From positions 29,676-93,675 of the forward strand of contig DBBX01000009.1 of assembly GCA_002292815.1 (NCBI GenBank): a stretch of 64,000 nt of DNA, written 5' to 3'. This stretch comes from Thiotrichaceae bacterium UBA973. Lineage in GTDB: Bacteria > Pseudomonadota > Gammaproteobacteria > Eutrophobiales > Eutrophobiaceae. Positions 45,468-54,765 of the stretch are shown piece by piece. Within the stretch, counting starts at the first letter, position 1. Every line of letters starts with the position of its first letter. The notes under the pieces are model-generated. The model was not told where the DNA came from and made no database searches. It was given only the letters and a program-made list of their open reading frames with translations. Both the position numbers and the translations under genes were made by a program.

Positions 45468-45472
45468 TCATT

Positions 45473-46393
45473 ATGCTTAAGAACAGAATAAAGTTAGTTG
45501 CGAAGGGATTTTGTGTCGGTTCTGCGGATGTTGTTCCTGGAGTCAGCGGCGGCACATTGGCATTTATTCTTGGTATCTATCCACAACTAATCAATGCTAT
45601 TAAGTCATTCGATAGCGAATGGTTGAGAATGATTATGTCTTTTAATATAAAGGGTATAATCAACAGACCACATTTTGGCTTTTTAATTCCGTTAGGAATA
45701 GGTGCGGTATCTGCATTATTGTTTTTTACACGCGTAGTTCCGTTACCCACATTGATACGTACCCAACCTGAGATTATTTACGGCCTGTTTTTTGGTCTTG
45801 TATTAGGCTCTATAGTTATATTGTTTCGTCACCTCGGATTGAGTCTACTGTTAAAAAGAGTTTTGTTTTTAATAGTAGGCATTATGTTTGGTGGTTTTGT
45901 TGTAACGATGGTACCGGAATCTACACCGGACGATACCTGGTTTATTTTCTTATGTGGAGCAGTTGCAATATCGGCTATGATTTTACCGGGGATCTCTGGT
46001 TCGTTTATATTATTGATGTTAAAAAAATATGCGTATATTTTTAACGCAATAGGACATTTTGATTTCTCAATTATAATACCATTCGTATTTGGTATAATTA
46101 CCGGTGTTATTATATTTAGTCGACTGCTTTCATATTTATTAAAAAGATTTTATCAGCAGACCATCCTTTTTATCACTGGCTTATTAATCGCTTCTTTATA
46201 CGTTATCTGGCCTTTTCAGACACGTTTATATGAAATTATACGGGATAAAGAAAGACTGGTTTCTTCGGTGCCATATATTCCTGAAGGAATTAGTCATCAG
46301 ATATTAATTTCGATCGTCATGATGATTATTGGTTTGGCGTTAGTATTTGTTCTGGATCGGTATTCCGACGAGGTTGGTGAAATTCGTAACTAG
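45473..46393 (+). CDS. DUF368 polyprenyl-phosphate transporter (PopT-like)
   Basis: A 306-residue membrane protein with about eight to nine helices. The N-terminal signature GSADVVPGVSGGTLAFILGIYPQLI and the internal repeat ISAMILPGISGSFILLMLKKY define DUF368. Members were identified as undecaprenyl-phosphate flippases that recycle the carrier for peptidoglycan and other envelope polymers. It lies five bases after hemE and is likely cotranscribed with it. Confidence 0.9.
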   Translation: MLKNRIKLVAKGFCVGSADVVPGVSGGTLAFILGIYPQLINAIKSFDSEWLRMIMSFNIKGIINRPHFGFLIPLGIGAVSALLFFTRVVPLPTLIRTQPEIIYGLFFGLVLGSIVILFRHLGLSLLLKRVLFLIVGIMFGGFVVTMVPESTPDDTWFIFLCGAVAISAMILPGISGSFILLMLKKYAYIFNAIGHFDFSIIIPFVFGIITGVIIFSRLLSYLLKRFYQQTILFITGLLIASLYVIWPFQTRLYEIIRDKERLVSSVPYIPEGISHQILISIVMMIIGLALVFVLDRYSDEVGEIRN

Positions 46394-46444
46394 ACTTTGC
46401 GCGATCCTTAGTCTTGATATACATTATAAGCAAGGAGAATAGCT

Positions 46445-48886
46445 ATGCCATTATCTGAAGTCATTTTAGTTGTAATGGGTCTTTTGACCATTGCGATGAT
46501 TGCAGCGGCTATCTGCAAAAATATTCCGGTACCTTATACTGTGTTTCTGGTTATTTTAGGTATCATCCTCGGCTCAATTGCACGTCATTACCCTGAGCTT
46601 GGACTATTACTTGAATTTCAGTTAACTCCAGATCTTGTTTTGTTCTTATTTTTACCTGCCTTGATTTTTGAGTCGGCGTTAAATCTAGACGCGCGTCTAT
46701 TGATGAAAGATATAATTCCGATATTGGTGTTGGCAATTCCTGCAATGCTTATCTCCGCCGGATTAATTGGTGTTGGTCTCTGGATGATTCAAGATTTTAA
46801 TATTTTTCATGCATTGCTTTTTGGCGCCCTAATCTCAGCGACTGATCCAGTAGCTGTTATTGCGCTGTTTAAGGAGCTCGGTGCACCACAACGATTAACT
46901 ATTCTGGTAGAAGGTGAATCATTATTAAATGACGCAACAGCGATCGTTTTCTTTAATATTATTCTTGGTCTGGCAATTACGGAACAATTTACAGCCTCGG
47001 ATGCTGGTTTTGCTGTGCTTGAGTTCTTTAGAGTATTTTTTGGCGGCCTTTTTGTCGGCGGCATCATTGGTATTGTCTTGAGTGAATTATTGTACCGAAT
47101 TCGGGCAGGCATGAGCTCTTATATAATCATGTCGATAGTATTGGCATACGGCAGCTTTGCTATCGCAGAACATATCATGCATGTATCTGGCGTTATGGCT
47201 GTCGTGGCTGCAGCGATTGCCTTGGGTATTTTTGGTGTCAGCCGCATCCCACAGGGCGAACGAGAAACAGTTGACGAAACCTGGGATGTCTTGGCATTAA
47301 TTTGTAATTCACTTTTATTCTTGTTGGTAGGACTTTCTGTCGATATATCCCAACTTTTTTCGCACATCGATAGTATTGCGATTGCAATTGTATTGGTCTT
47401 AGGTTCGCGTGCGGCAGGGATCTATAGCATGGTGCCGGCAACAATAAAAATGTTTAAGTTGCCACATGTTTCATTAGGTGAACGGCATATCATGTGGTGG
47501 GGTGGTTTGAAAGGTGGACTTGCAATAGCGATTGTACTGTCTATCCCGTTAGATATGCCCGGTCGTGATACGATTTTATATATAACACTGGGCGTTGTTT
47601 TATTTTCATTATTGATAAATGCACCAACTATTCGACCGCTGATGCAGAAATTGGGTTTTGATAAATTTACCGGTGAAGAAGTAGCCGAATTAAAACACGG
47701 TCTGATCCAGTCGCAACTCCATTCAGAAGAGATACTAGAATCATTTCATAAAGCAAATTTAATATCACGCAGCACCCAACAATTGATTCAAAAAAAGACA
47801 CAACAGATATTCAATGTCAGTGAAGATGAGTCCAGTAATCATATTGAAACGCGCCATGCTTACATAACAGCACTACGTATTGAGATGCAGGAACTTAAGA
47901 CGCTGTACGATATTGGCTTCTTGCAATATTACACCTACATGAATATTAAGAATTCAATGCAGCGTGATCGCGAGAGCTGGTCGATTGATTCAAAAGCCGA
48001 TATGTCATTTGAAGAAAATAATAAATCTAATCTATTTGTTCGACTTGAAAATACATTGATTAAGCAATTTCGCGAGCTTGATTTTGCTGCAGGCATGTTG
48101 GCCCGTTATCAGTACCTGCGTTTTTCACAAAGTTTGCAGCGCGACATTGCTGGTGTATTGATATGCGAAAAAGTGATTGAACAGATCAACCGCATTGATG
48201 ATTTTAGTGAAGAACTTAAAAATCAGATTATTGAAAAGTATAAAGATCGTGCGACACGTCGAAAAAACCGACTGGAAAAAATAGCTGAAGATTTCCCTGA
48301 GTTTTACTTACGTTTTGAAACTAGATTGTTTGCCAATGTTGCATTAGTTACAGCCGAGTTTTTTACTGAAGAAGCTCATCATAATGGTGAAATCGGTTCC
48401 AAGGTGTTCGCTAATATAGAACGACGTATACATGCAGCAATAGATGCCTTACAACCAATTTCTGATCCTGCTCCAAAATTAAAGCCTCATGATTTGATTG
48501 GTATGGTGCCTCTGTTAAAAGGTCTTTCGATTGATTTGCTGGAACGTTTATCTAAGCATGCAAAGGCAATGACCTTTCTGGCTGGTGATAAAGTCATTGG
48601 CGAAGGTGAAAAAGGTGATTCACTCTATATCATTACTCATGGTCTGGTAGCGGTATATAAGTCTGGGCATGAGAGTGAGCCCATCGCCGAATTACGAGAT
48701 GGTGATTTCTTTGGTGAAATGGCATTGTTAGGTACACAGGTGAGAACAGCTAATGTTAAATCGATTAAATCAACAACGTTATTACGCTTAAGTCGTAAGG
48801 ATGTGCTATCAATGGCTGACAATGAACCCGAGTTAAAAGCACGACTCGAACAGATAAGTTCAGTAAGACAGTCTAGTGATTCTTGA
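46445..48886 (+). CDS. CPA1-family cation/proton antiporter with C-terminal cyclic-nucleotide-binding domain
   Basis: An 813-residue protein. About 12 membrane helices (residues 1-395) hold the antiporter core ISATDPVAVIALFKELGAP and EGESLLNDATAIVFF. A long cytoplasmic helical region (about 400-675) follows, and then a cNMP-binding domain (about 690-800, including GEGEKGDSLYIITHGLVAVY and GDFFGEMALLGTQVRTANV). Binding of cAMP or another nucleotide may gate transport. The 3' end overlaps the convergent lnt gene by 14 bases. Confidence 0.92.
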   Translation: MPLSEVILVVMGLLTIAMIAAAICKNIPVPYTVFLVILGIILGSIARHYPELGLLLEFQLTPDLVLFLFLPALIFESALNLDARLLMKDIIPILVLAIPAMLISAGLIGVGLWMIQDFNIFHALLFGALISATDPVAVIALFKELGAPQRLTILVEGESLLNDATAIVFFNIILGLAITEQFTASDAGFAVLEFFRVFFGGLFVGGIIGIVLSELLYRIRAGMSSYIIMSIVLAYGSFAIAEHIMHVSGVMAVVAAAIALGIFGVSRIPQGERETVDETWDVLALICNSLLFLLVGLSVDISQLFSHIDSIAIAIVLVLGSRAAGIYSMVPATIKMFKLPHVSLGERHIMWWGGLKGGLAIAIVLSIPLDMPGRDTILYITLGVVLFSLLINAPTIRPLMQKLGFDKFTGEEVAELKHGLIQSQLHSEEILESFHKANLISRSTQQLIQKKTQQIFNVSEDESSNHIETRHAYITALRIEMQELKTLYDIGFLQYYTYMNIKNSMQRDRESWSIDSKADMSFEENNKSNLFVRLENTLIKQFRELDFAAGMLARYQYLRFSQSLQRDIAGVLICEKVIEQINRIDDFSEELKNQIIEKYKDRATRRKNRLEKIAEDFPEFYLRFETRLFANVALVTAEFFTEEAHHNGEIGSKVFANIERRIHAAIDALQPISDPAPKLKPHDLIGMVPLLKGLSIDLLERLSKHAKAMTFLAGDKVIGEGEKGDSLYIITHGLVAVYKSGHESEPIAELRDGDFFGEMALLGTQVRTANVKSIKSTTLLRLSRKDVLSMADNEPELKARLEQISSVRQSSDS

Positions 48887-50381
48887 TGGCAGGTTTGAGT
48901 TTGCGGTTAAATAAGAAGCATATAAATAAGCTTATAAAGCAAAAGCTTAATATCAGGCTATTTCCAAACTTACTATAAGGTGTTGCACCAGCATACAGTT
49001 TTACTGTTGCAGATAGTGCATGTGCTTTAAATTGCGGTGAACGAGAAATAATCTTGCCCTTGTCATCAATGACAGCAGAAATTCCAGTATTGGTTGAACG
49101 CAATAGGTAGCGGCCGTTTTCCAGTGCGCGCATTCTTGCCATTTGCAGGTGCTGATGGGGCGCAAGCGAATCACCAAACCAGGCATCATTACTAACGTTA
49201 ATTAAAATATTAGCATCAGGTAAGGCTTTTCTTACTTCTGACCCGTAGGCATCTTCATAACAAATACTCATGCCAAAGACACCTTTTTCAGTCTCAAATA
49301 GTTTTTGTTCAGGATCTCCTGAGGAAAAATCAGACATGGGTATATTTAGAAAACGTAGTATCTCACCGAGAAAAGATTTAAACGGTAAATATTCTCCAAA
49401 AGGAACCAGATGGTTTTTGTGATAAAAATGATGTTCATCATCGATCAATAGAACGCTGTTAAAATAATCGTTAGATATCGAATCTTTATAAGCTAGCCCA
49501 CTCATAAACATGGCATTACTGGATAATTGTTCACTGGAAATTGGAATAATAAAATCATCGGCCAGATGATATAGAGAAGGTATCGCAGTCTCCGGCCAGA
49601 TAATAAGATCAGATGACCAAAAGGGTTTACTTAAATCAGAATAAATTTCATAGGTTCTTTGACGCTGTTCAGGTTTCCACTTTTGCTCCTGTGGTATTGC
49701 ACCCTGAACCAAAACGATATCTATGTCTTTATTTAAATCGTTCGTCCAATTAATTTTATTCAATATAGATGAAGATAATATGATGAGCATTAGTAACAAC
49801 CCGCCAATTACTCTCCGCCTCATGTTGCCAGTAATCAATGTAGTTATTGTCATAGCAGATAGGCAGACAAAGAATGTAACGCCGTAATCACCAAGTACAG
49901 GGGCGAAACCGGCTAAAACACTATCAGTTTGACTTGAACCGATATTTAGCCAGGGAAAACCCGTCAACATCCACCCGCGAGACCACTCAGTCAATAACCA
50001 TAGTGCAGGTAAGGCAATGATTCTGGTATGTTTAAAGAAGCGAACTGCTAGATAGCCACATAATGCCGGGTATAGTGAAATATATGCGATAAAGATGTAG
50101 GTGAATAAAAGCGCACCAATAATGTTAACACCGCCGAATAAGTTGATGCTGATATGCAACCAGTTTACGCCGGTAGCAAACATAGCAAAGCCAAATAGAT
50201 AGCCAAGAATAAATGATTCGCGTGGTGAACTGGTATTTGACCAAAAACAGAAAAGAATACTGAGTGAAATTATACTAATCAAATAAAGATCATATGGAGA
50301 GAATGCAAAAGGAACCAAAGCACCTAGTGCGATGACAGATATTCGATTTACGAGTACTTTATTTTGTAAAAATCTCATCAC
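48873..50381 (-). CDS. lnt: Apolipoprotein N-acyltransferase
   Basis: Adds the third acyl chain to lipoprotein N-terminal Cys. The 502-residue protein has about six to seven N-terminal membrane helices and a nitrilase-like periplasmic domain. Catalytic Glu is in WPETAIPS, Lys in KNHLVPFGEY, and Cys in SICYEDAYGSE. It is the last gene of the miaB-ybeZ-ybeY-ybeX-lnt set, 32 bases after ybeX. The 3' end overlaps the CPA1 gene. Confidence 0.96.
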   Translation of the reverse strand: MMRFLQNKVLVNRISVIALGALVPFAFSPYDLYLISIISLSILFCFWSNTSSPRESFILGYLFGFAMFATGVNWLHISINLFGGVNIIGALLFTYIFIAYISLYPALCGYLAVRFFKHTRIIALPALWLLTEWSRGWMLTGFPWLNIGSSQTDSVLAGFAPVLGDYGVTFFVCLSAMTITTLITGNMRRRVIGGLLLMLIILSSSILNKINWTNDLNKDIDIVLVQGAIPQEQKWKPEQRQRTYEIYSDLSKPFWSSDLIIWPETAIPSLYHLADDFIIPISSEQLSSNAMFMSGLAYKDSISNDYFNSVLLIDDEHHFYHKNHLVPFGEYLPFKSFLGEILRFLNIPMSDFSSGDPEQKLFETEKGVFGMSICYEDAYGSEVRKALPDANILINVSNDAWFGDSLAPHQHLQMARMRALENGRYLLRSTNTGISAVIDDKGKIISRSPQFKAHALSATVKLYAGATPYSKFGNSLILSFCFISLFICFLFNRKLKPAIKNH

Positions 50382-50413
50382 AGAAGATTTGTGTCTAACA
50401 GCTAGACTTTTGA

Positions 50414-51283
50414 CTATTCTGAGCCAGCAGCGTCGTCAGCATTCTTTTCTAAATTAAGACGGGTAAAAAGTAACAGGTGCACACGGCGTTTATCGGCTCT
50501 TAAAACTTTAATATTAAAGTCCATGAAGTCTATGGTCTCGCCTCGTTTTGGTAAGTGTCCAAAGGCGTTAATAACCAGGCCGCCAACCGTTTCGTACTCA
50601 TCATGATCAATATTTGTTTCAAAGTATTCGTTCAATTCATCTGTAGTTGTTAAGGCTTTAACGGTATAGCGATCATTGTCGTGCATGTTAATGTTGGTTT
50701 CATCTTCTTCAAAATCATGTTCATCTTCAATCTCGCCAATAATCTCTTCGATGACATCTTCAATAGTAACCAGACCAGCAACCCCGGTGTATTCGTCAAT
50801 AACAATCGCCATATGGTTACGACTAGTACGAAACTCCCGTAACAATACATTTAACCTTTTGCTTTCAGGAATGAATACGGTTGCCCGCATCATATCTTTC
50901 ATGTCAAAGTCCTTCTTGGGGTTGGCATAATAATGCAAAAGATCTTTAGCTAATAATATGCCGACTATTTCATCGTTTGTGTCACCAACAACAGGAAAAC
51001 GCGAATGACCTGATTCGACAACGACAGACAGTATATCTTCAGGTTTGGCATCGTTTTCAATAACAATCATTTGTACGCGTGGAATCATAATGTCGCGTAC
51101 TTGAATTTCTGAGACGTGTAAAGCCCCTTCAATCATTAGCAATGCATCACTATCAAGTAGATTTCGATGTTCAGAATTTCTTAAAATATCAATAAGAGCA
51201 CCACGATCTTCCGGTTCGTTTGAAAACAGACTGGAAAAACGCTTTAACCATTTTTTATAATTAATAGGTTTATCGTTGCTCAT
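50414..51283 (-). CDS. ybeX: CorC/YbeX CBS-domain protein
   Basis: A 289-residue cytoplasmic protein. Two CBS repeats (about 68-195, with VRDIMIPRVQM and HMAIVIDEYTGVAGLVTIEDV) are followed by the CorC_HlyC transporter-associated domain (VGGLVINAFGHLPKRGE). It has been linked to Mg/Co efflux and to ribosome metabolism through its neighbours. It starts 11 bases after ybeY, as in the conserved gammaproteobacterial cluster. Confidence 0.94.
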   Translation of the reverse strand: MSNDKPINYKKWLKRFSSLFSNEPEDRGALIDILRNSEHRNLLDSDALLMIEGALHVSEIQVRDIMIPRVQMIVIENDAKPEDILSVVVESGHSRFPVVGDTNDEIVGILLAKDLLHYYANPKKDFDMKDMMRATVFIPESKRLNVLLREFRTSRNHMAIVIDEYTGVAGLVTIEDVIEEIIGEIEDEHDFEEDETNINMHDNDRYTVKALTTTDELNEYFETNIDHDEYETVGGLVINAFGHLPKRGETIDFMDFNIKVLRADKRRVHLLLFTRLNLEKNADDAAGSE

Positions 51284-51294
51284 GATGTTCCCTT

Positions 51295-51744
51295 TTATTC
51301 ATACGGGTTTTGATAGCCTATGTTTTTCAATATTTTAATTTCTCTTAATTCCATGATGCTGGCTTGTTCATTTGATTCATGGTCATAACCTTGCAGATGC
51401 AAAACACCGTGAATAACTAAGTGCGCCCAATGTGCATCAAGCGGTTTACCTTGTTCACTTGCTTCTCGTTTAACTATAGGTGCACATATAACGATATCAC
51501 CTAGAAGGTTTGGGGCATGTTTCAGTCTTTCGCCAACAGGAAAAGATAATACATTTGTCGCTGATTCTTTTTTACGCCATGCCTTATTAAGTGCCAGCCC
51601 TTCCTCTTCATCAACGATACGAAGCGTTATTTCAGCTTCTTGATGTTGTTCATCAAGTGCATTTCTTACCCATTCCGACATCACATTGTCAGCGGGGAGT
51701 GAACTCATGTTGGAAGCATTTTGAATCTCAATCATCTCATTCAT
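51295..51744 (-). CDS. ybeY: Endoribonuclease YbeY (rRNA maturation)
   Basis: A single-strand-specific endoribonuclease for 16S rRNA 3'-end maturation and ribosome quality control. The 149-residue protein ends with the zinc motif HGVLHLQGYDH, which is the catalytic H-x3-H-x5-H signature. TNVLSFP upstream is the other conserved block. The start follows ybeZ by 15 bases. Gene order is standard. Confidence 0.95.
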   Translation of the reverse strand: MNEMIEIQNASNMSSLPADNVMSEWVRNALDEQHQEAEITLRIVDEEEGLALNKAWRKKESATNVLSFPVGERLKHAPNLLGDIVICAPIVKREASEQGKPLDAHWAHLVIHGVLHLQGYDHESNEQASIMELREIKILKNIGYQNPYE

Positions 51745-51759
51745 TATAGTTGTAAATAA

Positions 51760-52737
51760 CTAAACTTGATTATCAGATTTGCCTTGCTCATGCCTGTCAT
51801 AGGCATTTAAGATTCGAGCAACTAATGGATGACGAACGACATCTTTTGATTTAAAGAAAGTAAAGCTTATGCCTGTTTCATCATTTAAAATATCAATAAC
51901 ATGTCGAAGGCCTGATTGTTTGCCGGCAGGCAGATCAACTTGTGTTATATCACCGGTGATTATCGCTGTTGAATTGAATCCAATTCGAGTTAGAAACATT
52001 TTCATTTGTTCTATCGTCGTATTTTGGGCTTCATCCAGAATAATAAATGCCTCGTTAAGCGTGCGACCTCGCATAAAAGCCAATGGCGCAACCTCGATTA
52101 CATTTCTTTCTATTAATTTAGCAACTTTTTCAAAGCCTAACATCTCATATAGTGCGTCATATAACGGTCGTAAATAGGGATCAACTTTTTGTACTAAATC
52201 TCCCGGCAGAAAGCCTAGCTTTTCTCCCGCTTCTACAGCAGGTCTTACCAGCACTAATCTTCGCGCACGATCCTGTTCCATGGCTGCAACCGCACAGGCG
52301 ACAGCGAGATAAGTCTTTCCTGTGCCTGCAGGACCGATACCAAAATTAATATCATTTTCTTGAATGTTTGACAGGTAGCGTTTTTGATTGGTTGTTCTAC
52401 CCCGGATCATGCCGCGCTTTGTTTTAATAGAAACTTCATCTGCAACGTCTTCTGCTAATTCATCTTCCATCTGCATACTTTGTAAATGGAGATGCACGCC
52501 TTCGGATGATAGTGGTTCGGATGCTGTGATGGCGTACATTTCTTTAAGCAGTTGTTGTGTGAGCTGAACTGATTTCTGACTACCGCTAACATGAAAGCTA
52601 TTACCGCGATTATTTATTTCTACGCCCATATAACGTTCGATTTGACGTATATGACGATCCATAGGCCCACACAAATTCGACAAACGCTGGTTATCAGCAG
52701 GCTCTAGAAATAAATCGTTTGAAGGTGTGGTATTGAT
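51760..52737 (-). CDS. ybeZ: PhoH-like ATPase YbeZ, probable noncanonical ATC start
   Basis: A PhoH-family ATPase that works with YbeY in ribosome maturation. Walker A is GPAGTGKTYLAVACA, and Walker B is AFIILDEAQNTT. The conserved N-terminus continues upstream of the first available TTG (52683) as NDLFLEPADNQRL, which matches the family start LEPADN-R-L. The frame holds no ATG, GTG or TTG before a stop at 52746-52744. ATC at 52737 is the only near-start codon that gives the expected N-terminal length, so I place the start there tentatively. A single-base error in an ATG is the alternative. miaB ends just upstream. Confidence 0.85.
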   Translation of the reverse strand: MNTTPSNDLFLEPADNQRLSNLCGPMDRHIRQIERYMGVEINNRGNSFHVSGSQKSVQLTQQLLKEMYAITASEPLSSEGVHLHLQSMQMEDELAEDVADEVSIKTKRGMIRGRTTNQKRYLSNIQENDINFGIGPAGTGKTYLAVACAVAAMEQDRARRLVLVRPAVEAGEKLGFLPGDLVQKVDPYLRPLYDALYEMLGFEKVAKLIERNVIEVAPLAFMRGRTLNEAFIILDEAQNTTIEQMKMFLTRIGFNSTAIITGDITQVDLPAGKQSGLRHVIDILNDETGISFTFFKSKDVVRHPLVARILNAYDRHEQGKSDNQV

Positions 52738-52758
52738 AGTTGTCTAACTATTAATTGA

Positions 52759-54114
52759 TTAGAGATTGGCCGCTTGGTCAAGCACTTCGGAATCTGCTAA
52801 AGAACCACGTAATGAATTTGGTAGTGCTTCAGTAATTTCAACATCAATAAATCGGCCTATAAGTTCCTGTGAACCTTTAAAATTTACGACACGATTATTT
52901 TCAGTCCGGCCGCGAAGTTGTTTATTATCTTTCTTTGATAACCCTTCGACCAGAATAGTTTGAGTTGTGCCGACCATAGCCGCACTGATTTCAGCTGCTC
53001 TTTGGCTTATACGCGTTTGTAAAATTGATAGGCGATCTTTTTTGGTTTGCATTGGTGTGTCATCGGGTAGACTGGATGCTGGCGTGCCAGGACGAGCGCT
53101 ATAGATAAAACTAAATGAATGATCAAAACCGATATCATTTATTAGATTCATTGTCTCTTCAAAATCTTTATCAGTCTCACCTGGAAAACCAATGATGAAA
53201 TCAGACGACATACTCAGGTTTGGCCTGATTGCACGCAGACGTTTAATTTTATTTTTATATTCCAGTCGTGTATGACCCCGTTTCATTAGCGCAAGAACTC
53301 GATCAGACCCACTTTGTACAGGAAGATGTAAATGACTAACCAGCTCAGGCACTCGACCGTAAACTTCAATCAGGCTATCTGAGAACTCAAGCGGGTGTGA
53401 TGTAGTAAATCGTATTCGATCAATGCCATCAATTGCAGCGACATACTCAATCAGTAGTGCGAGATCTGCGATTTGATCATCATGCATAACACCGCGATAA
53501 GCATTAACATTTTGTCCAAGAAGATTGACTTCGCGTACACCTTGTTCTGCCAATTCGACGACTTCAGTAATTACATCGTCAAAGGGTCGACTGACTTCTT
53601 CTCCGCGCGTGTAGGGCACGACACAAAAACTGCAATACTTGCTACAGCCTTCCATGATTGAAACAAAAGCACTGGGCCCTTCAGCCTTTGGACTAGGTAG
53701 GTTGTCGAATTTTTCAATTTCGGGAAATGAAATATCTACGATTGGCTTTCGGCTTTGTACTACATCAGTATACATTTGCGGTAATCGATGCAGTGTCTGT
53801 GGCCCGAAGACAATATCCACGAACGGCGCTCGGTCGAGAATCGCCGCGCCTTCCTGACTTGCGACACAACCGCCAACGCCGATTACCAGGTTTGGGTTGG
53901 TTTTCTTAAAGGGTCGCCAACGGCCAAGCTGTGAAAAGACCTTTTCTTGTGCTTTTTCACGAATCGAGCAGGTGTTCAGCAAGATCAAGTCAGCTTCTGA
54001 AGGGTCCTCTGTGCGGGTCATTTTATGAGCCTCTTCCAGAGAATCCAGCATTCTGGCTGAATCATACTCATTCATCTGGCATCCCAAGGTTTTGATGTAT
54101 AGCTTCTGGCTCAT
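52759..54114 (-). CDS. miaB: tRNA-2-methylthio-N6-dimethylallyladenosine synthase
   Basis: A radical-SAM methylthiotransferase that modifies A37 of tRNAs. The 451-residue protein has the N-terminal cluster domain (TLGCQMNEYDSARM, NTCSIREKA, GGCVASQEG), the radical SAM motif CSKYCSFC, the DFIIGFPGETDKDFEETM block and a C-terminal TRAM domain. It is the first gene of the miaB-ybeZYX-lnt transcript. Confidence 0.96.
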   Translation of the reverse strand: MSQKLYIKTLGCQMNEYDSARMLDSLEEAHKMTRTEDPSEADLILLNTCSIREKAQEKVFSQLGRWRPFKKTNPNLVIGVGGCVASQEGAAILDRAPFVDIVFGPQTLHRLPQMYTDVVQSRKPIVDISFPEIEKFDNLPSPKAEGPSAFVSIMEGCSKYCSFCVVPYTRGEEVSRPFDDVITEVVELAEQGVREVNLLGQNVNAYRGVMHDDQIADLALLIEYVAAIDGIDRIRFTTSHPLEFSDSLIEVYGRVPELVSHLHLPVQSGSDRVLALMKRGHTRLEYKNKIKRLRAIRPNLSMSSDFIIGFPGETDKDFEETMNLINDIGFDHSFSFIYSARPGTPASSLPDDTPMQTKKDRLSILQTRISQRAAEISAAMVGTTQTILVEGLSKKDNKQLRGRTENNRVVNFKGSQELIGRFIDVEITEALPNSLRGSLADSEVLDQAANL

Positions 54115-54242
54115 GAATTTTCTAGTGTATCGCAGAAAAGGTTGGCTAAATTACACTTTCTATAGATTTATTTCCAGCCAAAATTAGCCAATAAGTGAGA
54201 AAAAACGGGGCTTTGACGACGATTAGGTGTCATCCTGAGGGC

Positions 54243-54674
54243 TTAATCAGTTCCGTTTTCTAATTGTTTGAGTTTTGCACGGAGTTCATCGCGTTCACGC
54301 CCAATTTCTGCGGTCTCGGCCAGAGACTCAAATGCGGAAATCTCGGCATGTTCTGCTCGTTCAATTAAAGCCTGACGTTGCTTACTTAACCGAATCTCAC
54401 GTTTACTTGGGCCTAAAAGATCGCGAATTACTTTAACAAAGCCGGAATGTTCCGGTTCATCGTGAGTGGAGGTAAATAATTCATCATCTGCACCGTCTTT
54501 AAAATCCGAAAACTCAGGATTAGATAAAAATTCCTGTAATTGTGACTGTATTGATGAGGCGAGTGAATTGAGCGATGGATCCAATTTCTCATGTTTAAGA
54601 ATGGAATCTACTAGCAATTTAAATTTACGGGCTTCTTGATAGCCGTTAATATCTGTTTCAAATTCAATCTTCAT
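54243..54674 (-). CDS. Hypothetical coiled-coil protein
   Basis: A 143-residue soluble protein. The N-terminal part is helical and acidic, and the C-terminal third (about 96-138) is a charged coiled coil (LSKQRQALIERAEHAEISAF). No family is recognised. It lies upstream of miaB on the same strand, 128 bases away, and is divergent from the tungstate transporter gene. Confidence 0.65.
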   Translation of the reverse strand: MKIEFETDINGYQEARKFKLLVDSILKHEKLDPSLNSLASSIQSQLQEFLSNPEFSDFKDGADDELFTSTHDEPEHSGFVKVIRDLLGPSKREIRLSKQRQALIERAEHAEISAFESLAETAEIGRERDELRAKLKQLENGTD

Positions 54675-54765
54675 CTGGGTGTGCTTGTTTCCTTATCTAC
54701 TTAAAGCATAATTACTATAAAACTTAAGTCAAGCTGCGACATTAATATTATTATGCAATAAGACA

